64,000 nucleotides of DNA, taken from the NCBI GenBank assembly GCA_030704615.1, contig CM060732.1:29865053-29929052 (forward strand). The letters are read 5' to 3'. Positions 44,785 through 58,600 of this stretch are shown piece by piece. The DNA comes from Takakia lepidozioides. Taxonomy: Eukaryota; Streptophyta; Takakiopsida; Takakiales; Takakiaceae. The number at the start of each line of letters is the position of its first letter. Position 1 is the stretch's first letter. Under the pieces are notes generated by a model. It did not search any database. It was given only the letters and a program-made list of their open reading frames with translations, and was not told where the DNA came from. Made by a program: the position numbers and the translations under genes.

Positions 44785-45889
44785 CAATGTCTCTGGGTCC
44801 GTTCACCACTTCACTGATTACGGTGTGTGTGCCTCATGGTGTAACAGGGGTTTTAATTTTTTCCCCAAAATAATTCCAAATAAAGATTTTATCAGGGCCA
44901 CTGTCGCCTGTTCATTAAGCATAAAAATAAAAAGTTACTTCACTTTTTACATTGTGGCCAGTATTTTTTCACCTTCTTTGAAGACAGTTGGTCACTACAT
45001 CTCTAGTCCTATCTGTACTGTAGCGTGGTGCCCGAAATGACAAGCACAACATCTGACATGGCTTCACGCACTTTTTGCTTTCACTGAAATCTGCAGTAGT
45101 TAGAAGCAAGCGAGTCAACCACTGAACACTGAACCAGGTCCTCAGGCGGGTTAAGTTGCGCAGGCAAAATTTTAACAAGGTGAAAGAGGAGGAGTCGCTA
45201 GCCCTCAGCCACACAGGTGACTCTGGGTTCAAATCCACAACCAAGTTACAGACATACCACCTCCCAAGTGGTGGGGGGTTCAATCCACCAATTGTTGGGC
45301 AGTGTACGTGTGTGGGCAGCGGGGGCGTGGAAGAGAGCGAGGGAAGGACGGTCAAACGCTGCGGGGGCAGTGTGCCGTCAACGGAAAGAGAAAAACACGT
45401 GCGACTAATGCAGCACGTGGCTGGGAAGGGCCTAGAGTACATCTCCGCACACTCTCTGCTCTTCCACTCCACTCCGAAGTAAGTTAGTCAAGTTGTGTAG
45501 AGCGGGTGGATGCGTGTGGCTTGGGAGAGCTTGTGTTTGCACTCCATAGCCGGCTCAATCCGAGCGCACAAGAGTTGTGGCAGACTCTACGGATAGCAGT
45601 TAGATGTACGAAAGACACAAGGGCTCTTGGATAATCAGACCCAGCTGGTGGGTGCCGGGCAAGGCAGCACATCTCTAGCGCAGCCCCTTGTGAATCTGTC
45701 TTGTTATCTTCTTCGTTCTTCAGAGATGTCGAATGCTCCGATACGCAGGCCAGCTCAGTGTGAATACCTGCTGAATACCTGCTGGTTAATCGACACGAGA
45801 CTGACCACAGAATTGAATGAAAAGATGTCAGATTGAAGTTGGCTGTGGACGAGACGACACAGGGCAATAGAGAAAAAGACACAAAGACA
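44785..45889. other. Upstream region of the receptor kinase gene, with tRNA-like box B motifs
   Basis: No gene is supported. At 45226-45236 GGTTCAAATCC and at 45277-45286 GGTTCAATCC match the tRNA/SINE box B consensus, and GCTAGCCCTCAGCC at about 45198 loosely resembles box A. This could be a SINE relic. The last ~300 bases should hold the promoter and 5' UTR of the receptor kinase; no element was assigned. Confidence 0.35.
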
Positions 45890-48800
45890 ATGATGAAATG
45901 TAAATGCGAGTTTTCTTTATGGATTCTCAGAGCGCTGGGCACACTCGTGCTTGTTGGATTTTTCCTCCCGGGTGTTACACAAGCACTCTCCAAAGAAGGT
46001 CACGCTCTGTTGCACTTTAAGCAGAATATAAGTGATCCTAGCAACCAACTCAGAGACTGGAATCAATCAAGCACTTGGCCTTGCAGTTGGATTGGGGTCA
46101 CTTGCACATCCAATTCGGTCACAGGGCTCAACTTTTCGTACTTCAATCTGTGGGGTGCGGTGCCTGAAGGGATCTTTGGTAAGTCTGCATTCCACATCAA
46201 TTCTCCTTCTTACGGTCAGTCTGCTTCGTGGTCTAGGAGTTGAAATTCGATCCCTTTTGGCACTCTTGGTCCGTTCACAATCTTTACAATTCAAGAGCTC
46301 CCCCTGCTAAATCAATTTGATGAAGTACTAGCTGAATGAGTTGATGAATGGAGGGCTTTGAAGTTGGGTTTTGCAGGTCAGCTCACCAACCTTTCTAGTC
46401 TGGATATCGGCAATACAAATCTTGGGGGATCTTTTCCATCCGATCTCCTCAGCTGCACAAAGCTGGTGTTTCTGAACATGAGTTTTACTTACATGGAAGG
46501 TCCCCTGCCTCACGAGATTTCAAAGCTGAGGTCGCTGGAAATGCTGGATTTTCAGAACACAAATTTTGCTGGCCCCATACCTGACAGTTTTGGGGATCTA
46601 CCTTCGCTAAAATACCTCAGGCTCATGGGTGCCAATTTCACTGGCATGCTCCCAAGCAGCCTTGGTAACCTGACGAATTTGACTGAGATACACCTGGGCT
46701 ATGCCAACTTCACGGTGGCACCAATTCCAGCCTGGATAGGAAAGTTGGTTCAACTGAAAGTGCTTCAGCTGGAGTCCTGCAATTTGAATGGATCTATACC
46801 AAGCTTCCTTCAAAACCTGACGGTGCTTGAAAACCTCTGGTTGAAAAACAATATGCTTGATGGGATTATTCCGGAAGTCTTTGGAAACATGACAGTTTTG
46901 TCTACTATAGATCTATCAATGAACAACCTGACAGGCAACATTCCCTCAGGGCTTATGCTTCTTCCATATCTGAAAGTCATTGAACTTTATGAGAACTCTC
47001 TCACAGGGGAGATCCCAGACATGGGAAAACTCCAGAGTCTGACAGATTTTGATGTGTCACAGAACAATTTGAGTGGCACTATTCCACCTTCCATTGCCAA
47101 GCTGACAACCCTTCGCATCATCCACCTTCAGCAAAATTACTTACAAGGAGAGATACCTTCTGGTATAGCTGAGCTTGAGAACCTTTCTGAGTTTGTTGTG
47201 TTCTCCAATCAGCTATCGGGAACCGTTCCTAGCACATTCGGGGAGAAGTGCAGCCTTTTCAGGTTTGATGTCTCCACAAATTCTTTCACAGGGTCTGTCC
47301 CACCAAACCTTTGCAATGGCAATCGACTGATAGAATTCATACTCAAGGAGAACAGTTTCACAGGGGTTCTTCCAGAGGCTTATGGGGATTGCACGTCACT
47401 TGTTCGTGTTGAGCTTGAGGGCAACCAGATGACAGGGCCTATTCCAAATGGTTTATGGGGTGCACCACACATGACACTTCTCACCATGCAGGACAACCAA
47501 TTCAATGGAACCATCTCTCCTACCATTGGCCAGGCATTGCAACTTGGAACTCTTTACATAGACAACAACCAATTCACTGGTCTGCTTCCAGGGGAGATCG
47601 GGCAGATTAATTCCTTAATTGAATTGTATGTCTCAGGGAATGAGCTCAGCGGTACAATTCCTCTCCAACTGGGCAAACTCTCTCAGGTGACAGATCTCCA
47701 TCTCGATAGAAACTCATTCAGTGGTTCGATTCCACCAGAGATTGGCAGCTGCACACATCTGGTCGTTCTGAACCTCTCAATGAACCACCTGACAGGCTCT
47801 ATTCCCAGTGAGCTAGGCAATCCCATAGGTCTCAGTAATGTGGATGTGTCTTATAACCAGCTCAGTGGGGAAGTGCCCCTCACCCTTGATGATCTGCCTC
47901 TTGAAACCTTGGATATTTCATACAACAATTTGTCAGGTGAGCTGCCAAGCCATCTCACATCCGTTGCAAACATCAAGGGGAACCCCAACCTGTGTGACTC
48001 AAATTCAAACTGCTCAACATCTCCAGGCCTGGAGGGCAGAAAGGGAGACAGATCGAGGCTGATAGCAGGGGTGGTTGGGGGAACGTTTGCTGCGGCAGCT
48101 TTCATTTTTGTTATGGGTTCATGCTGCTTCTACAGACGATACAAGCACTATACCAGGCGTGTCGACAAACTTCGGTGTGATTCATGGAGCTTGACATCAT
48201 TCCAAAAGATGAACTTCAGAGATCACGAGGTCACAGATTTGGATGAGGACAATGTCATTGGGAGTGGTGGGTCAGGGAAAGTGTACAAGGCTACACTGAG
48301 TAATGGGCAGTCAGTGGCTGTGAAGAAGCTCTGGGGTGAGAGGAAGGGCAATAGCTTACATGATTATGGGTTCAAAGCTGAGGTAAGCATGCTGCCTTGC
48401 TACATCGTCAACTTCCTCATTTTTAACCTTCTTGTACTCATGCTAGTGTTGTGCTTAAGATGATATAAACTAACAATGGGAGGGACAAAGCACTCAGAAT
48501 TAGCATTAACAGGATTTATTGTTCTCGGTGAGGTCTAGAATTTGATGAGGTGCTTCGCTAATTGGACAGCCTGTCCATAGATCAACCAGTAGAGTACATT
48601 TGAAGTTATGTCGATCAGATCTTTGAAGTTTGCAATTTGTTTGTTCCGATTTTGTCGCTCTGTTGTACAGGTGGAGACACTCGGGAACATTCGACACCGA
48701 AACATTGTGAAGCTGCTGTGCTGTTGTTCTAATGGGGAATGTAACCTTCTGGTTTACGAGTACATGCCCCATGGCAGCCTTGGAGATCTCTTGCACGGCA

Positions 48801-49862
48801 GCAGAGAGGGCAAACTAGATTGGGAGATGCGTTACAAAATAGCCTTGGGGGCAGCACAGGTGTTTCTCCATGTCTCTGCATATGAGTTCCATTTTTTCTC
48901 ACTAAGTGACGGGCTTTGCAATCATGCCACATGTGATACACAGGAAACCCTCTGGGAGTACATCTCTGTTATGTTCGATCCTTACAGTAACATTTAAGTG
49001 GTGAACAACCATGCTTATGCAGGGCCTGGAGTATTTGCACCACGACTGCATGCCCCAGATCTTGCATCGGGATGTGAAGTCCAATAACATTTTGTTGGAC
49101 TCCAACTACGAGGCGCGCCTGGCTGACTTTGGCTTGGCAAAGGTTCTGGAAGTTACTAATGGGCATGCTCCATCCATGTCAACAGTTGCAGGATCGTATG
49201 GCTACATTGCTCCAGGTACTGTGGCTTGCATCTGAGATCACCATTTGTTTGCTTTTTGGAAATAGGGTGATATGCAAGTGACCGAAATAGGGATGGATCC
49301 TGTCGTCATGAAGCCCACTTTCACCGATTGCATCTGGAATCTTATGTAAACCCCCTGAGATTGGTTTATTGAGTTGGACCTGGCTTTAAAAGTTCATATA
49401 GAGAATGAGGGAGTGGGACACATAAAGGTGTCAGAACAGTAACTTCAAACCTATTCTGAGTTTTGTTTTCCCATGTTTCCAGAGTATGCCTACACACTGA
49501 AAGTGGGGGAGAAGAGTGACATCTACAGCTTTGGTGTCATATTGCTGGAGCTTGTGACCGGAAAGCCTCCCATCAAGCGCACCTTGTATGGTGATGATGT
49601 TGACCTGGTCAAGTGGGTGTCCGACAGATTACAGACCAAAGAAGCCGTGTATGAAATTTTGGACCCCAGTATAGAAAAACAATATCAGGAGGATATGATA
49701 CTGCTCTTGAGAATGGGACTTCTTTGCACCAGCATGCTACCAATGAACAGGCCATCCATGCGTGAGGTTGTGCAGATGCTGTTGGAAGCTGACCCCAAGA
49801 ACAGGGAGCAAACCTGCGGGAGTGAAGGGAGAGGAGACTTCGTGGAGGTCATTGAAAAGTAA
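45890..49862 (+). CDS. LRR receptor-like kinase, subfamily XI type (HAESA/CEPR-like)
   Basis: Five exons, 45890-46178, 46377-48382, 48671-48859, 49023-49215 and 49483-49862, with GT/AG ends and matching phases, give 1018 residues. The start is the first ATG of a tandem MM. A signal peptide (about residues 1-33, ending near GVTQA) precedes an N-terminal cap with [10 protein letters not shown] and about 20 leucine-rich repeats ([20 protein letters not shown] type). A paired-Cys motif and a membrane segment (about 658-682, [20 protein letters not shown]) follow. The cytoplasmic kinase has a Gly loop [10 protein letters not shown] (about 725), VAVKKL (Lys about 744), HRDVKSNN (about 843) and DFGLAK (about 862), so it is an RD kinase with all key residues. 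This family senses secreted peptides at the plasma membrane. The ligand cannot be told from sequence. An intron after the cap and several in the kinase distinguish it from typical one-intron members. Confidence 0.9.
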
Positions 49863-50847
49863 GACACCGGCTACATTGTTGCAGATTCCGGAACTTCTTT
49901 GGAGTCAAGTGAAGTGATTGCCAGATTGGTAGTCCAGAGAGATTAATACTGTATTGATAGACCCTTAGCCTGTTTGGAGGTGACAAGAGAAAGGAAAGGA
50001 AATGAAGTGAAATGAAATGGTACTTTATAACGTCCGCCGAAAAGCTCAAAGAGCTTATGGGACAAACTGGTGAAAAACAAGAGAGTGGAGACAAAACCAG
50101 AGCCGAAAAGCAGCCCAAAAGCAAAGAAAGAATCTTTTGTACAACTTCCACCGAGGGCCACGACGACCTGTCTTTGTATAAGTTATAAACTCACGAGCTT
50201 TGCCTATTTCAATGGTCTTAACATGGATTATTGCCCAGCTTGCCTATGATAGTTGACCACAAAGACGCAGCCAAGCAGGCCATCCAAAGGAATCCTACAA
50301 CACAATCCGCCTTCGAAGCATACCAAACCCATCCGTGGTCCCATTGCCGATCATCAGCTCGTGCTCCCAGTGTGCCCACAACAAAGACCAAGGTGGTTGG
50401 CTTTGAACATGAAATGAAAATGGTGATGGTGGACAGAAACAGTTGATAATCCGGTCATTCAAAAATCTGACAGTAACAGTTGTTACAATCTTGTTTGCTC
50501 ACTAATTACTGCAGTGAAGCTTAATTACTTAGCACTAAAACTTGGCAGGTCCATATAGTTTGTTGTATTTCTACCTTTCCAGTTTGTTCTATCTCTTCAA
50601 ATCTTCTCTCATATTTGTCCTTCTACCGCTTCAAATCTGATACCGTCATTGCTCATTCCTTCCTTTCTCACTTTCATTGATTCCTGACTCCAAAGATCGT
50701 TTTTAGCTGATGCTTTGGGCAACAAGCTCCGAGAGACAGCCCACCGTGGCAGCAGGTATACCTCCACTTGTTTTCCAGGCAACATTCTGGTGTTGTACTG
50801 CTACGCACTGTGTTCTTCAGATCCGTGTTCATCTCCTTTCTTGCCAA
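49863..50847. other. No gene seen
   Basis: 3' flank of the receptor kinase and intergenic sequence. A 71-codon plus-strand frame at 50231-50446 is unrecognised. Confidence 0.45.
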
Positions 50848-50922
50848 AGACGTTGGTCTAGCGGCATGATCGCTACAGCCTCAGATTTACTCCCAAGTTT
50901 GAGTTGAATTCTTGGAACGTCT
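50848..50922 (+). other. tRNA-like sequence, probably a tRNA pseudogene
   Basis: A 75-base segment opens with AGACGTT and closes with AACGTCT, a perfect 7-bp acceptor-like stem. Next comes GGTCTAGCGGCATGATC, a good D-arm with box A-like sequence. Before the closing stem CCAAG...TTGAATTCTTGG forms a T-arm-like hairpin if a 6-base insertion (TTTGAG) is allowed. No anticodon stem forms, so a functional tRNA is unlikely. It most resembles tRNAs with the TGGTCTAG(T/C)GG D-arm. Confidence 0.35.
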
Positions 50923-52350
50923 ACGATCTTAGTTGCATTCTAGGGTCACATTAACTGGGCCGCAGATTCACAAAATACATGAATCGTGCACAGTGCTTTG
51001 ACATTATAGGATTCAAACATTTGTGAATGACTGTACCACAGCAGGATCACCTGTAAGATTTCCTTCTGGGCGGATCCTAAATGAAAATGTCCATTTGGTA
51101 GAAAGTAGACATCATGTAAGTTTGTATCAATCCAGGTGGATGCAACATCAAACCTTTGTCTGTAATATATACATTTCTTCCTCACACATTAACATCCAAA
51201 TTCAACAAGTTCAAGCAGAAACTCGAGTATACTCTGGACTTGTTGATCATGTGGGAAGTACTCAATGTCGGATGTACTTACCTCCAGTTCAGTATGTAGA
51301 TATCCAAAGTCGCGTTCGAGGCAAGTGCTCAGGAAATTTTCCAACATCTTAGACCAGGCTTAGCTCTACCCTCATCTGGCCTTCTCTCTTCATCCGACTC
51401 TGCCCTTCGTAGCAAGCCTGGCCATCTTTGACGTTAAAAGAAGATTGAATTGGGGGAGAGTGGAGCTGTGTCACATTGGGTGACCCAAAAGAGAGAGTGG
51501 AGGTATGCAGAGCTGGACACCAGCTAATTCCAAAGCTTTTCAATGTTGCCCAGGCATGCTGCCCGATGGCTAGCGCAAGAAGTGCACGGATCATACATGA
51601 TGTGAGATTTCTCTGACTTGGAACTGAAATTCTCCGAATGTCAATAATTGCATCAACTCGTGTTCGCACTTTTACACATACATGTACAGTCCACTCTCGG
51701 ACTATAAATTCTATAAATATCAGGGCTCGAGGTTATATTAGATACATGTACACGTACAGTGCTTCGAAGTCAAGAATCTTGCATGTGGGTCGCCGTTAAA
51801 CCTTCAAATGAGTTTGTGAATGTTATAAAACAGGTCTACTGATCGTGCGCACATCGTGAGTTATGCCTAATTGAAGTTTTGCTCAAGCCTGCATTGATCA
51901 GTCAGCAGTCGATATGAAGGTGACGGAGGGTGCATATTTATGCTCATGTCCTGGTGGAATGCTCGTTGAATGCTCCTTGATTTCTCGTGAACATTGCAGA
52001 AACTAATCACGTGCTATTCAACCGGGCCAAGTGCTGGTAGTGCTAAAAGGCTGAGCTAGCCCAATATCGACCGTTCTAGAGCTCATCATTTGAATCGTAA
52101 GTGAGTCTGAACATATTCTCTCTTTGTTAGCGATGGATCTCTTCACTAGTGCTGGCCAGTATCACATCAGTGGGTTACACAGCAGTGGCATCAATTAACT
52201 GTCTTTGTAGCATGCACAGGCAACTCTTCAGTTATGTCGGAATGTGTAGATCAGAATGGCTTAACCCTAACATGTAGACCTGTCTGGCACTGTGGCAGCG
52301 AGAGTGGCGTAAGAGTGAGGTGCCCAAAGTTTTGAATCTTCAGGATCAGG
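50923..52350. other. Intergenic, promoter side of the ADP/ATP carrier gene
   Basis: Only short frames. The final few hundred bases before 52351 should contain the promoter and 5' UTR of the carrier gene. No clear regulatory element was identified. Confidence 0.45.
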
Positions 52351-54047
52351 ATGGCACCCGAAAGGGCAAGCTTGTCGGGGAGCCTACAAAGCCTGGCGGG
52401 ATCGTCCTACCTGGGGTCCAAGCTAGCACCAATGTCCAGACATGCATGCAGCTTGGTAGGAAAGCCTGCAGCTCAAGGAAAGCCCAGTGTAGCTCCAACG
52501 TGCACGCAAGTGCTATCGGTAGGCCGGTCAGCAGCCCTCCAAGGGCCCAACTTATTATATAGTACAAAGGGTCTGGCCACAGGTCCCAACGTGTTTGTCC
52601 CCAGTGGAGTCGAGAAAGGACCGTATGGATTTATCATTGACTTTATGATGGGAGGAGTGTCTGCAGCGGTGTCCAAGACCTCTGCAGCACCCATTGAGCG
52701 TGTAAAACTCTTGATTCAGAATCAAGATGAGATGATTAAACAAGGAAGGTTATCTGAGCCATACAAGGGTGTTGCCGACTGTTTTAAGCGAACCGTTGCT
52801 GATGAGGGTGTTGGGGCTCTTTGGCGTGGTAACCTGGCAAATGTCATCCGCTACTTCCCCACGCAGGTTCTATTCTCACCTCTACTAAGCTTGGATTCAG
52901 GATATGCCTGCAGGTTCCTGGCAACGGCATGTACGATTTATGTTAGCCACCAACAATTGAGCTGAAGTGTTCGAAAGAGGACCTCATATTTTTGAGTCTC
53001 TGCGCACAAGAACTGTCTTGAAAGTACTACGTACAGTAAACTATGCTTGTATGTGGTGGTCCTTTCTGAGCATCAACTTGAAATGTGCACACACGACTTG
53101 CAGGCCCTGAACTTTGCGTTCAAAGATTACTTCAACAAATTATTTGGGATGAAGAAGGACAAGCATGGATATTGGTGGTGGTTTGCTGGGAATCTGGCTT
53201 CTGGAGGAGCGGCAGGTGCGTCATCTCTTCTGTTTGTATACTCGCTAGATTATGCGCGTACACGGTTGGCGAACGATGCCAAATCTACCAAGAAAGGTGG
53301 AGGGGAGCGACAATTTAATGGACTCTTTGATGTGTACAAGAAGACACTGGCATCAGACGGCATCGGAGGTCTCTACCGAGGCTTCGTCATCTCATGCGTC
53401 GGAATTGTAGTCTATCGTGGCCTCTACTTTGGGATGTACGATTCCTTGAAGCCTGTTCTCTTGGTTGGCAACCTCGAGGTAATTCCTGCGTTCTGCACTT
53501 TCAAGTGATGAGTACTTTTCCAAGCTGGTTAAACTTGCTGTGCTCATTTAGACGTGTACATTACCCTGATCTCTCTCACTGCCCCTGTCTCTAAATCACT
53601 TCACCTTCACGATCAATCTGCAATATGTTCCATGATGAAAGACAACACTTTCAATGGAGTCTGCATGAGAGCACAGTATGCAAATGTATGCACACGTATT
53701 TGAGTATCTTGAGCCAACAAAAGAAACATTGCATGCATTCCTGCCTGCAGGGAAATTTTTTCGCCAGCTTCATGCTGGGATGGGGGATCACAATAGTGGC
53801 AGGGCTTGCGTCCTACCCGCTTGATACTGTGCGGCGACGCATGATGATGACGTCAGGGCAGGCAGTGAAATACAAGAGCAGCATGGATGCGTTTGGCCAG
53901 ATTGTTGCCAAGGAAGGTTACAAGTCCCTCTTCAAGGGTGCAGGCGCCAACGTCTTGCGAGCGGTTGCCGGAGCTGGTGTGCTTTCAGGATATGATCAAC
54001 TGCAGATCCTTGTCTTCGGCAAAGCGTACAGTGGAGGTGGTGGCTAG
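52351..54047 (+). CDS. AAC: Mitochondrial ADP/ATP carrier (adenine nucleotide translocase)
   Basis: Three exons, 52351-52866, 53104-53478 and 53751-54047, all phase 0 with GT/AG ends, give 395 residues. The protein exchanges cytosolic ADP for matrix ATP across the inner mitochondrial membrane. Three mitochondrial-carrier repeats are visible, with signatures [20 protein letters not shown] (repeat 1), [13 protein letters not shown] (repeat 2) and [12 protein letters not shown] (repeat 3). RRRMMM is diagnostic of ADP/ATP carriers. An N-terminal extension of about 85 residues, rich in Ser/Ala/Gly with few acids ([20 protein letters not shown]), fits the cleavable presequence of plant carriers and explains a length greater than the ~300 residues of animal forms. 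The C-terminus ends in a Gly-rich tail (YSGGGG). No lesions were seen. Confidence 0.93.
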
Positions 54048-55699
54048 CTGCAATCAGGACTCCAGCAGTTGCTCAGCATTTCTTGAATCTTCTCCTCCAT
54101 TTTGACATGCTTGAAAACAAGCTATACATGTACAAACGAGTTCTCGTCCAAACACAAGATGGCCGATCTAGAATTCTTAGCCTGGGGCGTTGGTTTCCAA
54201 ATTAGTGAATTGAACTGCGAATGAACAAAGAGAGTGTGTACCGGCCATGAGCAATATTGTTGGAATTCATAGGAATTCAGACAGATTCTTGTATACATGA
54301 AATTGAACCTTGCCGAGTACTGGTCATGAATTTGCACTGAGTTATGGATGTGAACATTGTTGTTGATATCTAGCCTGGTTTGGGGACTGACATTGAGAGT
54401 CGATAATGCATTTAGCACGCAGTCTAACGGACTCAAGGTGAGGCAGGTTCTCAAAGTTACAAAGTTTGGATGGCTGATCATGCCTTAGATAACGTGGGTA
54501 GTGCGTACTCACAGTTGCAATCAGCTCAATAGTTCAAGTAAATGAAAGAGGCGGCCACAAAGGTCAATGGATCGGTGGGGTCCGCCCGGGCTCGGTCCTC
54601 CATCACCATAACCACCAACGTTTCACTGGCACTTATGAGCTGGGTGCTTGCAAACGCAACAAGGCACTGATCCTCGGTAGCAGATTTAAATACTTGTCTG
54701 TAACGTCTGCTTCATGGAGAAATAACCTCACTGGACGATTGTACTCCTCAGGGGAAGATAATGTTCAAGATCCACAAGAAAAACCGTTATGAATTGCAAC
54801 TGATTCAGTGGAAAGGATTCTGGATCTGTAGCAGGAAAATCACCAGGCTCATGTTCAAATTGGCCGGTCCAATGGCCTCCAGGCGCTTCGAGTGCATGAC
54901 GGCGACAACGTTGGCCGTGTAAGACTGCCACAGTAGAATTGACGATATGTTCTGATCATCTCTCATAACCAAGTGGGCATCCAGTATTACGAGGCAGGTC
55001 CATCGTTGTGGGTGGGGTGTGGGGCCATGAGCGAGCTCCGTCAACCCCAGCGATGGCGGCGCACCGTCTCTAGCGCGCACAGACCTGAGGGGCAAGTATT
55101 TGAATTGACGAAGATGCAGTGTTCGAATCCCAGTGTCATCCTAAGGTACACTTTTGAGGTGGGCGATGGAGGTCTGCCTCCGTTGCATTCTCGAAGCGTC
55201 TCTCCGCAGCTCGCACGCCGCCATGGCAAGCAGCAAAGCCAAGACGAGGCCGTTCGTTTGCCGTTTGCACCAGTTGCACACGGAGCTGCGACGAGCAAAG
55301 CGGACACCAAGGGGGGGTTCGTTGGCCCCAAAGGAAGGCCGGTACTTCGCTCTGTGCCTCTCCTCCTCTCTCTCTCTCTCTCTCTCTCCCTCCGTCCGGA
55401 CGTTATAAAGCACCATTCCATTCCCGCCTTCTGGCTCCTTTTGCCTCCTGTGACGTCTGATTCTCCGATTTCCTTCACCCTCCAGGTGTCCTTGTTTTGC
55501 ACATCCTCGTGTGCTATGACATTCTGTTTCTCTCTCTCTCTGTGCACGGGTCTTCCGAGTTTGTAAGCTTATGACTGCCTGCAGAATTTCTGTTTATGGG
55601 CAGGAATTTTCTTCCGCGTCCAATTCTTCGATGTATCTGAATCTGCAGAGCTGAAGGCAAAGCGAGTCAAATCATAAGAAGGGATGCAAGCAACAGGGG
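54048..55699. other. Intergenic, with a CT microsatellite and one tRNA-like box B
   Basis: 3' flank of the carrier gene, then the probable 5' region of the next gene. A CT dinucleotide run lies at about 55368-55390 and a shorter one near 55531-55541. TGTTCGAATCC at 55120-55130 matches box B. Overlapping frames at 54973-55566 are Ser/Leu-rich and are not supported as coding. Confidence 0.45.
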
Positions 55700-58600
55700 A
55701 TGTGGTCCGAGTGGCTAGTGCGATACTGCGAGACGGCTCCTTGGAGGCCTGCCAGCGACCACATCTTCCCTGCGTCCCCTCTCTCTCGCCACCCGCTGCT
55801 TCCTGACATGAATGGGACCCCTGGAAATCTCACCCCCGACAGCAACATTGATGAACTTGTATCGCTTCCATCGTGCGTGGTTCGGAGCCCTGTTTTTGAA
55901 AATGCCCCTCGCAAATATCGGAGCTGCTTCAAGGTTTTGTCGCCCCCTCTTCTCTGTGACGAAGACCTCTCCCCTCGGTGGCACACTGCCGAGCAACGGA
56001 AGATTGCTCAGATCCACCACATTGCCAAAAAATATCTTCAAAACTTGCAAGATTTCAAGGTGATTCAGTCAACTTCTGCATGGAATACTACTGCTCAACC
56101 TCTAGGGAGAATGGGACAATTTTGTTGCATCCGAAGTCTCATCCTCCTCTTTCTTTACCCTTTTTCCTTCTCTCTTGCCTTCTCACCCGGCGAAGGTATG
56201 GAAAACGGAGGTTTACATCTGTCCAGTTATAAGGTAAGGGGACTGACAGTGTTTGGAGGGTGAAAAAATCCACCGGACAAGTCAAATCCGCTACTTTTTA
56301 TACAAAAGCGCAAGTTTGATTCTTTCATTAGTTTAAGGGATAACAATCTTTCCAGTAAGTGAAAGGCTTCCAAATAGGGAAGTCTGCTGGGTAGCCCATT
56401 TGTTATCTAAGCGCATGGCATGATTATGGTTTTGGTTTATAGCACTACAACAATGTCGGAGATGGGGAAACGCCTACAACGTCGGGAGAGGAGGGGTCGT
56501 GGGCCTGGCCGACAACAAAAGCAAGCTATGCAGACATGAGAGCTGGCTTCTGGAAGCAGTTGACTGAGCATAGGGGAACCCAGGAGGATGCTGAATGTGT
56601 GCCAGCTGAGAGTTGGGGAGGGACCCTGAGCAATTGTTGCCAAAGTATAAAGCACTCCAATGGTAGTCTGCATGCGAGTACTGGTGGTGAAGGTGAGGTT
56701 TATTCCTCAGAAACCTTGGGCAGCATTCGGAAAAGACCAGTTTATGAAGGAAAATCAAATGTGCATGAGAGGCTGAGCACCAATAGAGAAAGAGTAACTA
56801 CGAGGAGAAATACTGTTGAGATGGAGGTGGTTGTCTCTGGAAAACGGAAAAGTCGCACAGATGACCCCAACATTACAAGACATAGTGGAAGAGGTTTACA
56901 GCCCATTCACTGGATTGGTGATGCAGGCGTCTCACTTGCAAGCCAGGATGTAAGTTCCTTGGAATCTCGTGAACTAAATGGCTATGAGGATGTCTCTTCT
57001 GTATTCAGAGAGAATGGGGAAGGCTGCCAGAAAGGAGTGTCTCAAGAGGGAAACGAAAACACAGCAGAGGGAGGCACAAAAGCTGAGGAAAATAGCCTCA
57101 GTGGGAGAGAAGGGAGTGTGTTCCGTGTAGGAAGTGGAGGGATTGGGCGTGGACGAATTGCAAAGGATGGGAGTCCTATAAGCCTTGAAAATCACTGTGA
57201 GGTATGCACTCTAAAAATATTTGGTCAATGAATTTTTTTCTCTACCAAATCTGCTGCCTGTTGTCCCCCATGTAGTGAAATAAGAGTACTTTGTCTCTCT
57301 CTCTACATTAAGTTAACCCAGCTGAAGGAGTGAAGCTTTCCGCATGATTGTAGGCCATAAGGGCAGTGGACATTTTCTGATACATTCCGATAGGTCTCGT
57401 TCTGAACAAGAATCCTGCTTTACAAGCATGAACTAAATTGTCACTTTACTCAGTTTGAAAAGTTGTGGTGAACACTCGTTCCAATTGACAGTATGTTAAA
57501 GAGTTTTTAGGGGATAAGCCCCAATAGTGAAGCAAGCAAAGTGTGCGTGATGCTGCTCTCCTCTGGTCCACCTGCCTTCTGTTTTCTGCTATGTCCGAGC
57601 TAGTGCGGGGCCTGTGGTCACAGGTCTGTGGGCAGTGAGAAGAGTTCTAATGAGTAGATTGTCTTTCCCCAAATTCTGTTTCTGAAGATTGCTCACTTAG
57701 TTCTTTGTGTTCAGCCTTGGGACAGAAGACCAGGTGCTGAGGGGGTTGAGTGCAAGCGGAAGGATGACTATGGAGACAGAATCATGCGCAACTGCATGAA
57801 CTGGTGTGTGGTGGACAGCTATATCACAGGAAATGGCAAGGAGACAACATGGACGGTCCAAGGCTTTGGGGAAGAGGGGCATATCTTTGATGGAAAATCA
57901 GCAGAGTCAAGTTTTCTCGACTGTAAAGAGGGTCACATGGAGATGCTCTCAGATATTGGGCAGGGCTGCACAGGGGCGGTGATAGCAGGAACGCGTCTAG
58001 AGGACCCTGATATCAAAAGCCGACATGGGATCCCCCCAAGATGGACACAGCAAGCCTTGCAAGAGAGAGTGAAAGACAATCTGAAAGAGACAAATGGAGA
58101 GATGAATGGACAGAGAAGAAAAGATGGGCATATAGGGCAGTATCTAGCTGACGGATCCGATGATGGGAGCACTGTGGAGCATGAGAATGTGGAGAGGGAT
58201 GTTGAAAGCTGTTCATCCTTCATTGGTCAAGATGCAGGCCATCGGCAGGTGTTGCTTGATGAACTAGCTTCCATGAGGAGAATTCTCCATTGCGGGTAAT
58301 ACTATGTACTGTAAGATCTTGCGGAGAGGAAGAGAGGGAGTCTAAGTGTTGTTATGAGATCATGCAGGGACAGTTGGACAAAGAGCATGGGTCTGGGATG
58401 GGCTGCTTGGGATCCAAAATGCTAAACACAGGGCGGTTCAGTAATCAATCCAACTGAGGGAACGCTGCTAGCTGACCTTAGAATTCTCAATTAAAAAATC
58501 GCATTGACATCTTAATATGCTCATGATCTACATGCAGGAAGTCACTGAAAGTAGCCATTTTACTGGGCACACGGGAAAATGTACTAGGAGATGAAACAGA

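Noticed and set aside
54973-55566. 197-codon plus-strand frame before the unknown gene
   Set aside because: It is driven by the CT microsatellite and competes with equally long frames on the other strand; more likely a 5' flank or UTR.
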